Source: Marinibaculum pumilum (GTDB lineage: Bacteria > Pseudomonadota > Alphaproteobacteria > Ferrovibrionales > Ferrovibrionaceae). Taken from it: 64,000 bases of DNA. The DNA is taken from positions 849,862-913,861 of the forward strand of contig NZ_JBHRTR010000028.1 of assembly GCF_042646425.1 (NCBI RefSeq). Direction: 5' to 3'. Shown here one piece after another: positions 34,564 through 44,168 of this stretch. The notes under the pieces were generated by a model, which was given only the letters and a program-made list of their open reading frames with translations, was not told the DNA's origin and searched no databases. The position numbers were made by a program, and so were the translations under genes. How positions within the stretch are numbered: the first letter of the stretch is position 1; each line of letters opens with the position of its first letter.

Positions 34564-34860
34564 TCAGGCGTCGGCGGGCGGTGCCAGGTCGACGACGACG
34601 TCGGTGGGCTGCGGCTGCACCGGGCTGAGCTGCTGACGGCTCTCGTCCGCCCAGGCGGCGACGAGATAGAGGCGCGCCGGGTCGTTGGCGCTGGTCTCTT
34701 CCTGGACCGGCTCGAACACCAGCAGGCCCCGGGCGTCGAGGTAGAAGGTGTGCTCGCCGAACGCCTGCTGCAGCTGCGGCATGGCAGGGTGGTCGGTCGG
34801 CACGGGGTCGGCCCCGAGGGCGGACTTTGCCACCTCCAGCTGGTTGACCGAGAGAATCAT
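34564..34860 (-). CDS. Hypothetical protein, 98 residues
   Basis: I do not recognise this protein. It starts MILSVNQLEVAKSALGADPV and has a polar, soluble character with mixed strands and helices: AFGEHTFYLDARGLLVFEP, then RLYLVAAWADE, and an acidic proline-rich end. No signal peptide or membrane segment. The ribosome binding site is weak (GGAT). It is transcribed away from terC; the 345-base gap between them holds a tandem 8-base palindrome. Codon use looks like that of its neighbours. Confidence 0.6.
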   Translation of the reverse strand: MILSVNQLEVAKSALGADPVPTDHPAMPQLQQAFGEHTFYLDARGLLVFEPVQEETSANDPARLYLVAAWADESRQQLSPVQPQPTDVVVDLAPPADA

Positions 34861-35205
34861 GGGCTATCCAATGCGGACAGAGGCGGGCCGCGGCATCGCG
34901 CCGTCGTCTCTCTTGCCGGCAACCCATCTTCAGGCGAATGCGGCGCTGCACCTGAGTCCTAAAGAACCGGGGCCGGCGATGCAACCGCCGGCCGGCCCGG
35001 GACCGGTCGCGGACCGGTCCGAGCGCAGCGGAACCGAAGCCGCTGGCGCGCTGTTCTTCCCCGGTTGCATCCGCAGGTGACAGACCGTACCTCTCGGCAG
35101 CCTTCACAGCGGAGCCGGTCGTTCGGGCGGGTTCCCTTCCCGCGGTTGCCCTTGCCGGCCAGGCAACCAACCAGGCCGGTTCCCCGGCACGCCATCGGAG
35201 TCGTC
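34861..35205. promoter_or_regulatory. 345-bp divergent region with tandem palindromes
   Basis: No gene is seen here. The palindrome GACCGGTC occurs twice, at 35001-35008 and 35012-35019, exactly 11 bases (one helical turn) apart, 187 bases before terC and 140 bases before the small minus-strand gene. This looks like a two-site operator. I looked for the manganese (yybP-ykoY) riboswitch often found before terC genes and could not find its conserved loops. Confidence 0.5.
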
Positions 35206-35961
35206 ATGGACTACCTCCTGCACCTCGCCGCCGACCCTGCCGCCTGGGCGGCGCTCGCCACCCTCATCGTGATGGAGGTGGTGCTGGGCATCGACAACCT
35301 GATCTTCATCTCGATCCTGACGAACAAGCTGCCGGAGGCGACCCGCGCGCGGGCGCGGCGGATCGGCATCGGCCTGGCACTGGTCCTGCGACTGGTCCTG
35401 CTGGCCAGCGTGGCGTTCATGGTGCAGCTCACCGAGCCGCTGTTCGAACTGTTCGGCCACGGCCTGTCCTGGCGCGACCTGATCCTGATCGCCGGCGGCG
35501 TCTTCCTGATCTGGAAGGCGACGAAGGAGATCCACCACAATGTCGATCCCGCCGACGAGGATGAGGCGAGCGCCGCGAAGGTTGCCAGCCTGAGCTTCGG
35601 TGCCGTCATCTTCCAGATCCTGCTGCTGGACCTGGTCTTCTCCATCGACAGCATCATCACGGCGGTCGGCATGACCGACCATATCCCGATCATGGTCGTT
35701 GCCGTGGTGGTCGCCGTCACCGTGATGCTGGTCGCCGCCGGCCCGCTGGCGCGCTTCATCGAGGCGAACCCGACCATCGTGATGCTGGCGCTGGGCTTCC
35801 TGTTGCTGATCGGCACCATGCTGGTGGCCGAGGGCTTCGGCGCGCATATCCCGAAGGGCTATATCTACGCGGCGATGGCCTTTTCCGCCCTGGTGGAAGG
35901 GCTCAACATGCTGCGGCGCCGGGCGGCCCGCCGGAAGAAAGGGGCGGGCGACCCGGCCTGA
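35206..35961 (+). CDS. TerC family integral membrane protein
   Basis: A 251-residue membrane protein with about seven helices. It shows the two TerC signatures, VMEVVLGIDNLIFISIL near residue 20 and LLLDLVFSIDSIITAVGM near residue 142, whose acidic residues lie in the membrane. TerC/Alx proteins are linked to manganese export and metal loading of exported enzymes; older tellurite annotations are not supported by genes here. The C-terminus is very basic (RRRAARRKK). The start at 35206 is set by similarity; the in-frame upstream region is not conserved-looking. Confidence 0.9.
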   Translation: MDYLLHLAADPAAWAALATLIVMEVVLGIDNLIFISILTNKLPEATRARARRIGIGLALVLRLVLLASVAFMVQLTEPLFELFGHGLSWRDLILIAGGVFLIWKATKEIHHNVDPADEDEASAAKVASLSFGAVIFQILLLDLVFSIDSIITAVGMTDHIPIMVVAVVVAVTVMLVAAGPLARFIEANPTIVMLALGFLLLIGTMLVAEGFGAHIPKGYIYAAMAFSALVEGLNMLRRRAARRKKGAGDPA

Positions 35962-35977
35962 CCCTCAGGCGCCCGGC

Positions 35978-36739
35978 CTACAGCTGCACGCCGCGGGTCA
36001 GGGCGCCGTCAACCACCAGGTTGGTGCCGGTGATGAAGGAGGCGGCGGGGCTGGCCAGGAAGACGGCGGCATTCGCCATTTCCTGCGGTGTGCCCATCCG
36101 GCCGGTCGGGTTCAGCGCCAGCGCCTGCTGGAAGAAGTCCGGATTGCCGGTCTCGATCTGGTTCCAGACGCCGCCCTCGAAATAGGTATTGCCGGGGGAG
36201 ACGGTGTTGGCGCGGATGCCCTGGCCGGCCAGCTTGTGGGCCAGGCCCTGGGTGTAGTGGACGATCGCCGCCTTGAAGGCGCCGTAGGGGCCGGCGGCGA
36301 AGTCGATCTCGCGGCCCGACACGCTGGAGATCGTGACGATCGCGCCGGCCGCGCTCTTCTCCAGGAAGGGCAGCGCCGCCTGCACCAGATGGACCGTGCC
36401 CATCAGGTCGGTCTTGAAGCCGTTCTGCCAGCCGGCCTCGTCATCGGCGATCGCCAGCGCGCTCACATTGGCGACGACGATGTCCAGCCCGCCCAGGCGG
36501 GACGCCATGTCCGCCACCCAGGCCTGCAGGGCGTCGCCGTCGGCGACATCGACGGCGCTGCCTTCGGCCTTGCCGCCATGGCTGCGCAGCGCCTCCAGCG
36601 CCGGCGCGATATCGCCTTCGGTGCGGGCGCAGATGCCGACATCCGCGCCTTCCGCAGCCAGGGTCTCGGCGATCGCCCGGCCGATTCCCTTCGTTCCCCC
36701 GGTGACGATGGCGCGCTTGCCCCGCAATCCCAGATCCAT
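35978..36739 (-). CDS. SDR family oxidoreductase
   Basis: A 253-residue short-chain dehydrogenase. The cofactor motif is TGGTKGIGRAIAETL, the catalytic residues are Ser in VTISSVSGRE and Tyr-Lys in YGAFKAAIVHY, and the end NLVVDGALTRG is typical. The residue after the second strand (CAR) suggests NADP preference, though not firmly. Substrate unknown. AGAGGGG precedes the start. It diverges from the RidA gene, with a 209-base gap holding a GCTTGCC/GGCAAGC hairpin at 36840-36856. Confidence 0.9.
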   Translation of the reverse strand: MDLGLRGKRAIVTGGTKGIGRAIAETLAAEGADVGICARTEGDIAPALEALRSHGGKAEGSAVDVADGDALQAWVADMASRLGGLDIVVANVSALAIADDEAGWQNGFKTDLMGTVHLVQAALPFLEKSAAGAIVTISSVSGREIDFAAGPYGAFKAAIVHYTQGLAHKLAGQGIRANTVSPGNTYFEGGVWNQIETGNPDFFQQALALNPTGRMGTPQEMANAAVFLASPAASFITGTNLVVDGALTRGVQL

Positions 36740-36839
36740 ATCCCGCCCCTCTCGCTGCTCTGTCCCGTGATGCCGTCCCGCCGGCCGAATTCCGCCGTAT
36801 GCCGCCGCTGCATGCTGCCGCCGTATGCTGCCGCCTGTT

Positions 36840-36887
36840 GCTTGCCGCTGGCAAGCGCATGGCGGTGCCGGCCCGCGGCGCTATAGT
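36840..36887 (+). promoter_or_regulatory. Hairpin and -10-like box before ridA-like gene
   Basis: Perfect inverted repeat GCTTGCC-GCT-GGCAAGC at 36840-36856, then TATAGT at 36882-36887, 61 bases before the RidA start. No good -35 box is at the expected position. The repeat could be an operator shared by the two divergent genes. Confidence 0.3.
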
Positions 36888-36948
36888 GCCTGCGCGCCGC
36901 CGCAAGCCCAGTCCAGATGAGAGCAAATCCAGAAGAGGGGAAGAGACG

Positions 36949-37299
36949 ATGACGATCGCACGTCACGAGGTCAGCCAGCGTATGAGCCATGCCGTGGTCC
37001 ATAACGGCGTGATCTATCTGGCCGGGCAGGTTTCCGACAATCCGGGCGACAAGTCGGTGGCGGAGCAGGCCGCCAATATCCTGGAGAAGATCGACCGCCT
37101 GCTGGCACAATGCGGTTCCGAAAAGTCGAAGCTGCTGCAGGCGCAGGTCTGGCTGACGGACATGGCCCATTTCCAGGCCTTCAACACCGTCTGGGACAAT
37201 TGGGTGGCGCCGGGCAATCCGCCGGCGCGGGCCTGTGTCGAGGCAGCCCTCGCGCTGCCGGAATTCAAGGTGGAGATCATGGTGATCGCGGCCGTCTGA
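36949..37299 (+). CDS. RidA family protein
   Basis: A 116-residue protein of the RidA (YjgF) family, subgroup RidA2-like in appearance. It has HAVVHNGVIYLAGQVSD, LLQAQVWLTDM and the C-terminal RACVEAALALPEFKVEI with the arginine that contacts substrate. RidA proteins hydrolyse reactive enamines and imines made by PLP enzymes. AGAGGGGAAGAGACG precedes the start. Its partner PLP enzyme is not adjacent. Confidence 0.9.
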   Translation: MTIARHEVSQRMSHAVVHNGVIYLAGQVSDNPGDKSVAEQAANILEKIDRLLAQCGSEKSKLLQAQVWLTDMAHFQAFNTVWDNWVAPGNPPARACVEAALALPEFKVEIMVIAAV

Positions 37300-37316
37300 C
37301 CGCGGAGATGGTGCGG

Positions 37317-37341
37317 TCCCGGCCGGTGCTTCCGGCCGGGA
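37317..37341. terminator. Strong bidirectional hairpin terminator
   Basis: Perfect ten-base stem TCCCGGCCGG/CCGGCCGGGA with loop TGCTT lies between the convergent RidA and ABM genes, 18 and 20 bases from their stops. No long T-run on either side. Confidence 0.6.
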
Positions 37342-37360
37342 TCGTTCGGAGCGCCCTGTG

Positions 37361-37648
37361 TCAGGCCACTTCCGGCATGATGGAGACTTCGGGGCGGCCA
37401 TCGAGATAGGCACCCATCGCCTTGCCATGCTCGCCGTAGTGCGGCGACTTGCGATGCGCCTCCAGCGCGGCCTCGTCCTGGTAGCGTTCCATGAAGATGT
37501 AGGTGTTCGGCTCCTCGGCCTTGTACAGCCGGTACATCAGGTTGCCGGGCTCGTTGGCGTTCACCGCCTCCACCAGCAGCTTCGCCACCGCCTCGAAGGC
37601 ATCGCCCTGGCCGTCCTTCACCTTCAGCTTCGCCATCACGCCGATCAT
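37361..37648 (-). CDS. Antibiotic biosynthesis monooxygenase (ABM) domain protein
   Basis: A 95-residue dimeric alpha-beta-barrel protein of the ABM/YgiN type, starting MIGVMAKLKVKDGQGDAFEA after GGGAGGAAC. Hallmarks are NLMYRLYKAEEPNTYIFMER and EAHRKSPHY with the conserved histidine. Relatives are quinol monooxygenases; most are unstudied. It stands alone, convergent with the RidA gene. Confidence 0.88.
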   Translation of the reverse strand: MIGVMAKLKVKDGQGDAFEAVAKLLVEAVNANEPGNLMYRLYKAEEPNTYIFMERYQDEAALEAHRKSPHYGEHGKAMGAYLDGRPEVSIMPEVA

Positions 37649-37812
37649 CCACGTTCCTCCCGTTCCGGATCGTTGCAACTTGATGCGGGGCAGCGTTACA
37701 GGAACCCTGATCCCCCGTCCATGACGTTGCGCGGCCTGCCGCCACGCAGTGTCGCATGGGCCGTCCCGCATCGAGCCGGCGGGACCGCCCGCAACCGCGT
37801 CGAGCAGAATCC

Positions 37813-39174
37813 ATGGACCCAATCCCAGGCGACATGTCCCCAGCTGCCGCGGCGGCGCCCGCGACCGGCCCGGAGATCCGTGCCTTCCTGAAGAGCCTGT
37901 TCGATGCGGCGGTGGCTGCGGCGCTGCCGCAGAACTGCCTGCCGCCGCACCTGCCGGAGCGGCCGGCGAAAGGCCGCACCCTGGTGCTGGGCGCGGGCAA
38001 GGCGGCCGCGGCGATGGCGCAGGCGGTGGAGGCGGCCTGGCCGGGCCCGCTGGAGGGCTGCGTGGTCTGCCCGCACGGTTCCGCCCTGCCGCTGCGGTCC
38101 ATCGAATGCCGGGAGGCGGCGCATCCGGTGCCGGACGCGGCCGGTGCCGCGGCCGCGGCGCGCCTGCTGGAACTGGCCGGCCAGGCGGGCGAGGGCGACC
38201 TGGTGCTGGTGCTGCTGTCGGGCGGCGCCTCTGCCCTGACGCCGGCACCGCCGCCCGGCATCAGCCTGGCGGAGAAGCAGGAGATCAGCCGTGCCCTGCT
38301 GCGGCGCGGCGCCGCGATCGGCGACCTGAATACGGTCCGCAAGCATCTGTCGCTGTTCAAGGGCGGGCGGCTGGCGCGGGCCGCGGCGCCGGCGCGGGTG
38401 GTGACCCTGGCGATCTCCGACGTGGCCGGCGACGACCCGGCGGTGATCGGCTCCGGCCCGACCGTGGCCGATCCGAGCACTGTGGCCGACGCGCGCGCCG
38501 CCCTGGCCCGCTACCGGGTCGACCTGCCGCCGGCGGCGGCCGCCTGGCTGGACGATCCGGCGGCGGAATCGCCGAAGCCCGGCGATGCCGACCTCGCGCG
38601 CGCTGAACTGAAGATCGTGGCGACCGCCGCGGATTCGCTGCAGGCGGCGGCTGCGGTCGCGGAGCGGGCCGGGGTGCGGCCGCTGATCCTGTCGGACCGC
38701 TTCACCGGCGATGCCCGCGCGCTGGCGGCGATGCATGCGGAGATCGCGCTGTCGGCCGTCGCGCGCGGCCTGCCGGCGGCGGCCCCGCTGCTGCTGCTGT
38801 CCGGCGGGGAGGTCACGGTGGATGTCGGCGGCCAGGGCCGCGGCGGGCCGAACGGCGAGTTCGCCCTGGCACTGGCCCGCGCGCTGGATGCGGCATCAGC
38901 GGGTGCGTCGGACGCGGTGTCCCGCATCGCGGCCTTGGCCTGCGACACCGACGGCGCCGACGGGCCGTCCGGCCTGGCCGGCGCCTTCGTCCTGTCCGAC
39001 AGCATCGCCCGCGCCCGCGCCGCGGGGATCGACCCGGCGGCGGCGCAGGCGGAGAACGATTCCTACGGCCTGTTCCTCGCCCTGGGCGATGCGCTGGAGA
39101 CCGGGCCGACCCAGACCAACGTCAACGATTTCCGCGCGGTGCTGGTGCTGCCCCCGCAGGAGCGTGGCGCCTGA
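37813..39174 (+). CDS. Glycerate 2-kinase (MOFRL family)
   Basis: A 453-residue kinase of the type II (GckA/TtuD/GLYCTK) family. The N-terminal DUF4147 domain has LVLGAGKAAAAMAQAVE and VLLSGGASALTPAPPPG; the C-terminal MOFRL domain has LLLSGGEVTVDVGGQGRGGPNGEF and ACDTDGADGP. It phosphorylates D-glycerate to 2-phosphoglycerate; older annotations call it hydroxypyruvate reductase. ATG at 37834 is a possible shorter start. It stands between the ABM gene and the convergent egtD gene with no other glycerate pathway genes nearby. Confidence 0.9.
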   Translation: MDPIPGDMSPAAAAAPATGPEIRAFLKSLFDAAVAAALPQNCLPPHLPERPAKGRTLVLGAGKAAAAMAQAVEAAWPGPLEGCVVCPHGSALPLRSIECREAAHPVPDAAGAAAAARLLELAGQAGEGDLVLVLLSGGASALTPAPPPGISLAEKQEISRALLRRGAAIGDLNTVRKHLSLFKGGRLARAAAPARVVTLAISDVAGDDPAVIGSGPTVADPSTVADARAALARYRVDLPPAAAAWLDDPAAESPKPGDADLARAELKIVATAADSLQAAAAVAERAGVRPLILSDRFTGDARALAAMHAEIALSAVARGLPAAAPLLLLSGGEVTVDVGGQGRGGPNGEFALALARALDAASAGASDAVSRIAALACDTDGADGPSGLAGAFVLSDSIARARAAGIDPAAAQAENDSYGLFLALGDALETGPTQTNVNDFRAVLVLPPQERGA

Positions 39175-39193
39175 CCCCCGTCCCTGACTCCCG

Positions 39194-40183
39194 TCATCCG
39201 GCGATCAGGTGGTGCAGGCTGAAATAATCGGCCTGGTCGGTCCAGCATGACTTCGCCTGCCAGCCGGCGCGGGCCGCCAGCGCCTGGAAGCCGTCGACGG
39301 AATATTTGTGCGAGACCTCGGTCAGGATGTATTCGCCATCGGCGAAGGGGATCCGGGCGCCGTCGATCCGCACCTCCTGCGGCCGCAGGCTGTAGAGCCG
39401 CATCTCGATCCGGCCCTTGTCATGGTCGTAGACCGCTTCGTGCCGGAACGCGTCCAGGTCGAAATCGGCATCGAGTTCGCGGTTGGCGCGTTCCAGCAGG
39501 TTCAGGTTGAAGGCGGCCGTGACACCCTTGGAGTCGTTGTAGGCTGCGCGCAGCACGTCCGGGTCCTTCCGCAGGTCCACGCCGATCAGCAGGCTGCCGC
39601 CCGATCCGACCGTGGCACGGACTGACTGCAGAAAGTCCAGCGCCTCGTCCGGCAGCAGGTTGCCGATGGTGGAGCCGGGGAAGAAGGCGACCCGGTTGCC
39701 GCCGTCCAGCTCCCCCGGCAGCGGGAAGGGGCGGGTATAGTCGGCGCAGATCGGCACCACCGACAGGCGCGGATATTCCGCCGCCAGGATCCGGCTGTTC
39801 TCCGCCAGCTGCTCGCGCGAGATATCGACCGGCACATAGGCCGCGGGCTCCTGCAGGGCGTCCAGCAGGATGCGGATCTTCACCGTCGCGCCGCTGCCGA
39901 ACTCGATCACCATCGCGTTGCGACCCAGCGAACGCGCGATGTCGGCCGCCTGGGCGCGCAGCAGGCCGATCTCCGTGCGGGTGGGGTAGTACTCCTCCAG
40001 CTCGCAGATCTCCTCGAACAAGGCGGCGCCGCGCTCGTCATAGAGGTATTTCGGCTTCGTCTGCTTGGCCGCGCCGCTCAGCCCCGCGATCAGGTCGCGG
40101 CGGAATGCCGCGCTGTCATCGCCGTGATCGGCCACGTCCGGGGCGGGTTGCCCGGCGGGATGGGCGGCAGTCGCTCGGTCCAT
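39194..40183 (-). CDS. egtD: L-histidine N-alpha-methyltransferase (EgtD)
   Basis: A 329-residue SAM-dependent methyltransferase that trimethylates histidine to hercynine, the first step of ergothioneine synthesis. Motifs: KYLYDERGAALFEEICELEE and YYPTRTEIGLL in the N-terminal region, the SAM site VIEFGSGATVKIRILLDAL, and VAFFPGSTIGNL. The C-terminus has the EgtD ending (YFSLHHLIAG). The start at 40183 has GGGGAGGGA six bases before it; an ATG at 40201 overlaps that site. The usual partner egtB is not in the window. Confidence 0.9.
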   Translation of the reverse strand: MDRATAAHPAGQPAPDVADHGDDSAAFRRDLIAGLSGAAKQTKPKYLYDERGAALFEEICELEEYYPTRTEIGLLRAQAADIARSLGRNAMVIEFGSGATVKIRILLDALQEPAAYVPVDISREQLAENSRILAAEYPRLSVVPICADYTRPFPLPGELDGGNRVAFFPGSTIGNLLPDEALDFLQSVRATVGSGGSLLIGVDLRKDPDVLRAAYNDSKGVTAAFNLNLLERANRELDADFDLDAFRHEAVYDHDKGRIEMRLYSLRPQEVRIDGARIPFADGEYILTEVSHKYSVDGFQALAARAGWQAKSCWTDQADYFSLHHLIAG

Positions 40184-40514
40184 GGGTGGTCCCTCCCCCA
40201 TTGTCGGTCCTTCACGTCCGACCCCCCGGCCGGCACTTGCCTTTCGGTCCGCCCGGCGGGACGCAACGGGTAACGTGTGCCCCGGTCGCCGGTTCCCGCC
40301 CGGCGGAGCGGGGAGCCGGCGGCGGAAGCGAACCGGATCGGCATCAAGCGCCTAATGTGGTCCGCCCGGCGGGACATGCAAGGCGCGCATGCTCCCAGGC
40401 CGGGCACACTTGCAAGCCGGGGGCCGCATCCCATAAAGGATGCATCCGGCCGGCCGCCCCGATCGCGGGCGTGGCACGGCCGCGGCTGGACCGGACCCGG
40501 GAAGGAATGAGCGG
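40184..40514. promoter_or_regulatory. 331-bp divergent region with a duplicated 17-mer
   Basis: No gene is seen. The 17-base sequence GGTCCGCCCGGCGGGAC, itself partly palindromic, occurs exactly at 40246-40262 and again at 40359-40375, on the same strand, 113 bases apart. A shorter relative (GCCCGGCGG) lies near 40298. The pair sits between egtD and a tyrosine phosphatase gene and may bind a regulator of both. Confidence 0.5.
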
Positions 40515-41087
40515 ATGAGTGCGCGGATCGCGAAGCTGGTGCCCTATCGCCTGTCGATCTGCGGCCTGCATGAGCTTGACGGCTTCTGCGAGGACGGGGT
40601 CAGCCATGTCGTCTCCATCCTCGATACCGGCCACGGCACGGTCGAGGTGTTCGAGCGCTTCGGCCCGCACCACCGGGAGGATTTCCGGTTCGACGACGTC
40701 GTGGAGGAGCTGCCGGGCCGGCTGCTGCCGTCGGAGGACGAGGTGGCGCGCCTGTTGCGCTTCGGCGAGCGGCTGGCGGCGGACGGTGCGGACCATGTCC
40801 TGGTCCACTGCTTCATGGGCGTGTCGCGCTCCACCGCCGCCGCGGCGATCCTGCTGGCGCAGCACAATCCGGGCCGCGAGCCCGACGTGTTCGAGGCGCT
40901 GAACGACATCCGCCCCCGCAACTGGCCGAACCGGGCGATGATCGGCCATGCCGACCGGCTGCTGGGGCGCGAGGGGGCGCTGTTCCGCGCGATGGTCGAC
41001 CAGCACCGCTCCGTCACCCGCCGCTATCCGGACATGGCGGACCTGATCCGCAGCGTCGGCCGCGGCCACGAGGTGCCGACCGACTGA
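40515..41087 (+). CDS. Tyrosine phosphatase family protein
   Basis: A 190-residue protein of the dual-specificity/tyrosine phosphatase fold. The active-site loop is VHCFMGVSRSTAAAA (Cys-X5-Arg), and an acidic loop lies upstream (HREDFRFDDVVEEL). Such proteins in Alphaproteobacteria are small and cytoplasmic; targets are unknown. AAGGA lies nine bases before the ATG. It diverges from egtD and is followed by the third palindromic repeat. Confidence 0.88.
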   Translation: MSARIAKLVPYRLSICGLHELDGFCEDGVSHVVSILDTGHGTVEVFERFGPHHREDFRFDDVVEELPGRLLPSEDEVARLLRFGERLAADGADHVLVHCFMGVSRSTAAAAILLAQHNPGREPDVFEALNDIRPRNWPNRAMIGHADRLLGREGALFRAMVDQHRSVTRRYPDMADLIRSVGRGHEVPTD

Positions 41088-41152
41088 GCGCGCGGCGCGT
41101 CCGCCGCGGGTGAGGCGGCGCTAGGGCGTTTCCAAGTTAGGTAGAAACTTGT

Positions 41153-41263
41153 CGTTCTCGGGCTTGATCCGTCCACGGGCTTCGCCCGTGAACCCCATTC
41201 CGCAAGCCATGACATCCCTCGGAGTTCGCGGAATGGATCCTAGGCTCAAGGCCTAGGATGACG
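41153..41263. repeat. Composite palindromic repeat, copy C
   Basis: Begins GTCGTTCTCGGGCTTGA and contains hairpin CACGGGC-TTC-GCCCGTG (41174-41190), the inverted pair CCATTCCGC and GCGGAATGG, and the terminal hairpin ATCCTAGGC-TCAAG-GCCTAGGAT (41237-41259) followed by GACG. It has the same layout as the repeats at 19.5 and 21.6 kb with different but still complementary arms. The gap 41088-41305 holds nothing else. Confidence 0.8.
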
Positions 41264-41305
41264 GCTTGGTCTCGCAGCATCGTTTCTGCCATTTCTTGTA
41301 ATGCT

Positions 41306-42802
<1,497 letters not shown>

Positions 42803-42969
42803 GACCACCAGTCGTCTAACCCATGCCCAATGTACGTAAACAGGCGTACGAAACGCGTCATTGAGCGAGATCACATTTCTGTCAGGTCTTTTGTCGCGAG
42901 GCCCGTCTGCACCGCGAATTCCGGCAGAACGTCAGGCCCACAGCCGATGTTAGAGCCATTGTGTTACCA

Positions 42970-42992
42970 AACAGGCAATAAACGTGCCTGTT
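42970..42992. promoter_or_regulatory. Inverted repeat between divergent regulators
   Basis: Perfect seven-base inverted repeat AACAGGC-N9-GCCTGTT in the 296-base gap (42803-43098) between the sigma-54 regulator and the LysR gene. The surrounding sequence is less GC-rich than average. It may be an operator for the LysR protein. No gene is seen in this gap. Confidence 0.45.
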
Positions 42993-43098
42993 CGATGCTG
43001 GCCATCGGCAGCCCGCCTGTCGATCATTGCGCAAGCTGGAGATCGTCGTCGGCGGCGGCGGCACCAGACAAAGGCAGGGGAGGCGCACGCGACGGCAG

Positions 43099-44046
43099 AT
43101 GGATATCCGGCAGTTCGAATACCTTGTCGCCCTGGCGCGGGAGCGCAACTTCACCCGTGCCGCCCAGGTCTGCAACGTGACCCAGCCGACCCTGTCGAGC
43201 CGGATCCGGCAGCTGGAGGAGGAACTGGGCACGGCGATCGTCGCCCGCGGCAGCCGCTTCGTCGGCTTCACGCGGGAGGGGGAAGGCGTGCTGCGCTGGG
43301 CGCGTGAGATCCTGGATGCCCGCACCGCCATGCTGCAGGAGGTAGCGCGCGTGCGCGGCACGCCGCTGGGGATGGTGACCCTGGGGGTGATCCCCTCCGC
43401 CCTGCCGATGGCGGCCCGCCTGACCGGGCAGGCGATGGCGGTCCTGCCGGACGCCCGCTTCACGGTGCATTCCGAATCCTCCACAGCGATCCACCGGCGC
43501 CTGGCCGACCTGGAGCTGGATGCCGGCATCACCTACCTGGAGCCGGTCCCGGCGGAGGGGGCGGGGCGCCAGGGGGGGCAGCAGGGCGCGGCGCCGGCCA
43601 CGGGCATGAAGGGGCCGCCGCTGCGCAGCGTGCCGCTGTATGAGGAGCGCTACTGCCTGCTGGTCGATGGCGGCCACGGGCTGGCGGAAGCCGATGCGGT
43701 CGACTGGGACGCGGCGGCGCGGGAACGGCTCTGCCTGCTGACGCCGAACATGCAGTACCGGCGCTTCATCGACCAGACCTTCGGTTCGCTGGGCCTGGCA
43801 CCGGAACCGCTGCTGGAATCGGATTCCATCGTCAACCTGCTGGCCAATGTCCGCAGCAACGGACTGGCCAGCATCGTGCCGCGCAACTTCCTGGACCTGC
43901 TGGGGCCGATGACCGACCTGCGGATGGTGCCGCTGGTGGCGCCGGAGGTGCGCCATCAGGTCGGCCTGGTCGCCCTGGACCGGCAGCCGCCGCAGGCCCT
44001 GATCGCCGCCCTGTTCCGCGCGGCCGGCCAGCTGGCGGCCGAGTGA
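43099..44046 (+). CDS. LysR family regulator, probable formate dehydrogenase regulator
   Basis: A 315-residue LysR protein with a clear helix-turn-helix (MDIRQFEYLVALARERNF, TRAAQVCNVTQPTLSSRIRQ) and ligand domain (GTPLGMVTLGVIPSALPMAA). A glycine/glutamine-rich insert lies near residues 155-175. It is 122 bases upstream of fdsG on the same strand; LysR genes (fdsR) accompany fds operons in other bacteria, so it probably controls that operon. A 16-base inverted repeat in the gap could be its site. Confidence 0.88.
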   Translation: MDIRQFEYLVALARERNFTRAAQVCNVTQPTLSSRIRQLEEELGTAIVARGSRFVGFTREGEGVLRWAREILDARTAMLQEVARVRGTPLGMVTLGVIPSALPMAARLTGQAMAVLPDARFTVHSESSTAIHRRLADLELDAGITYLEPVPAEGAGRQGGQQGAAPATGMKGPPLRSVPLYEERYCLLVDGGHGLAEADAVDWDAAARERLCLLTPNMQYRRFIDQTFGSLGLAPEPLLESDSIVNLLANVRSNGLASIVPRNFLDLLGPMTDLRMVPLVAPEVRHQVGLVALDRQPPQALIAALFRAAGQLAAE

Positions 44047-44072
44047 CGGGCCGGGCGTTCCGCCGGCTGTCG

Positions 44073-44088
44073 TCTATGACACCATAGA
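44073..44088 (+). promoter_or_regulatory. LysR-type inverted repeat upstream of fdsG
   Basis: TCTATG-ACAC-CATAGA is a perfect six-base inverted repeat, 81 bases before the fdsG start. Its size and position fit a LysR binding site. The -35-like TTGAAT follows at about 44093. Confidence 0.5.
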
Positions 44089-44168
44089 GCCTTTGAATTG
44101 GGCCGATTCGGCGTTTTCGGAGACACTCTCCCGGTACCGGCGCATGTCCGGCGGTACGGGAGGAAGAT

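Noticed and set aside
34861..35205. Manganese riboswitch (yybP-ykoY) before terC
   Set aside because: The conserved loops of that riboswitch could not be found by eye; the region is better described by its tandem palindromes.
35206..35961. Tellurite resistance role for the TerC protein
   Set aside because: No other ter genes are present; TerC family membership alone does not support tellurite resistance.
44047..44168. Sigma-54 promoter before fdsG, given the nearby sigma-54 activator
   Set aside because: No GG-N10-GC element with proper flanks was seen; a LysR-type site is better supported.
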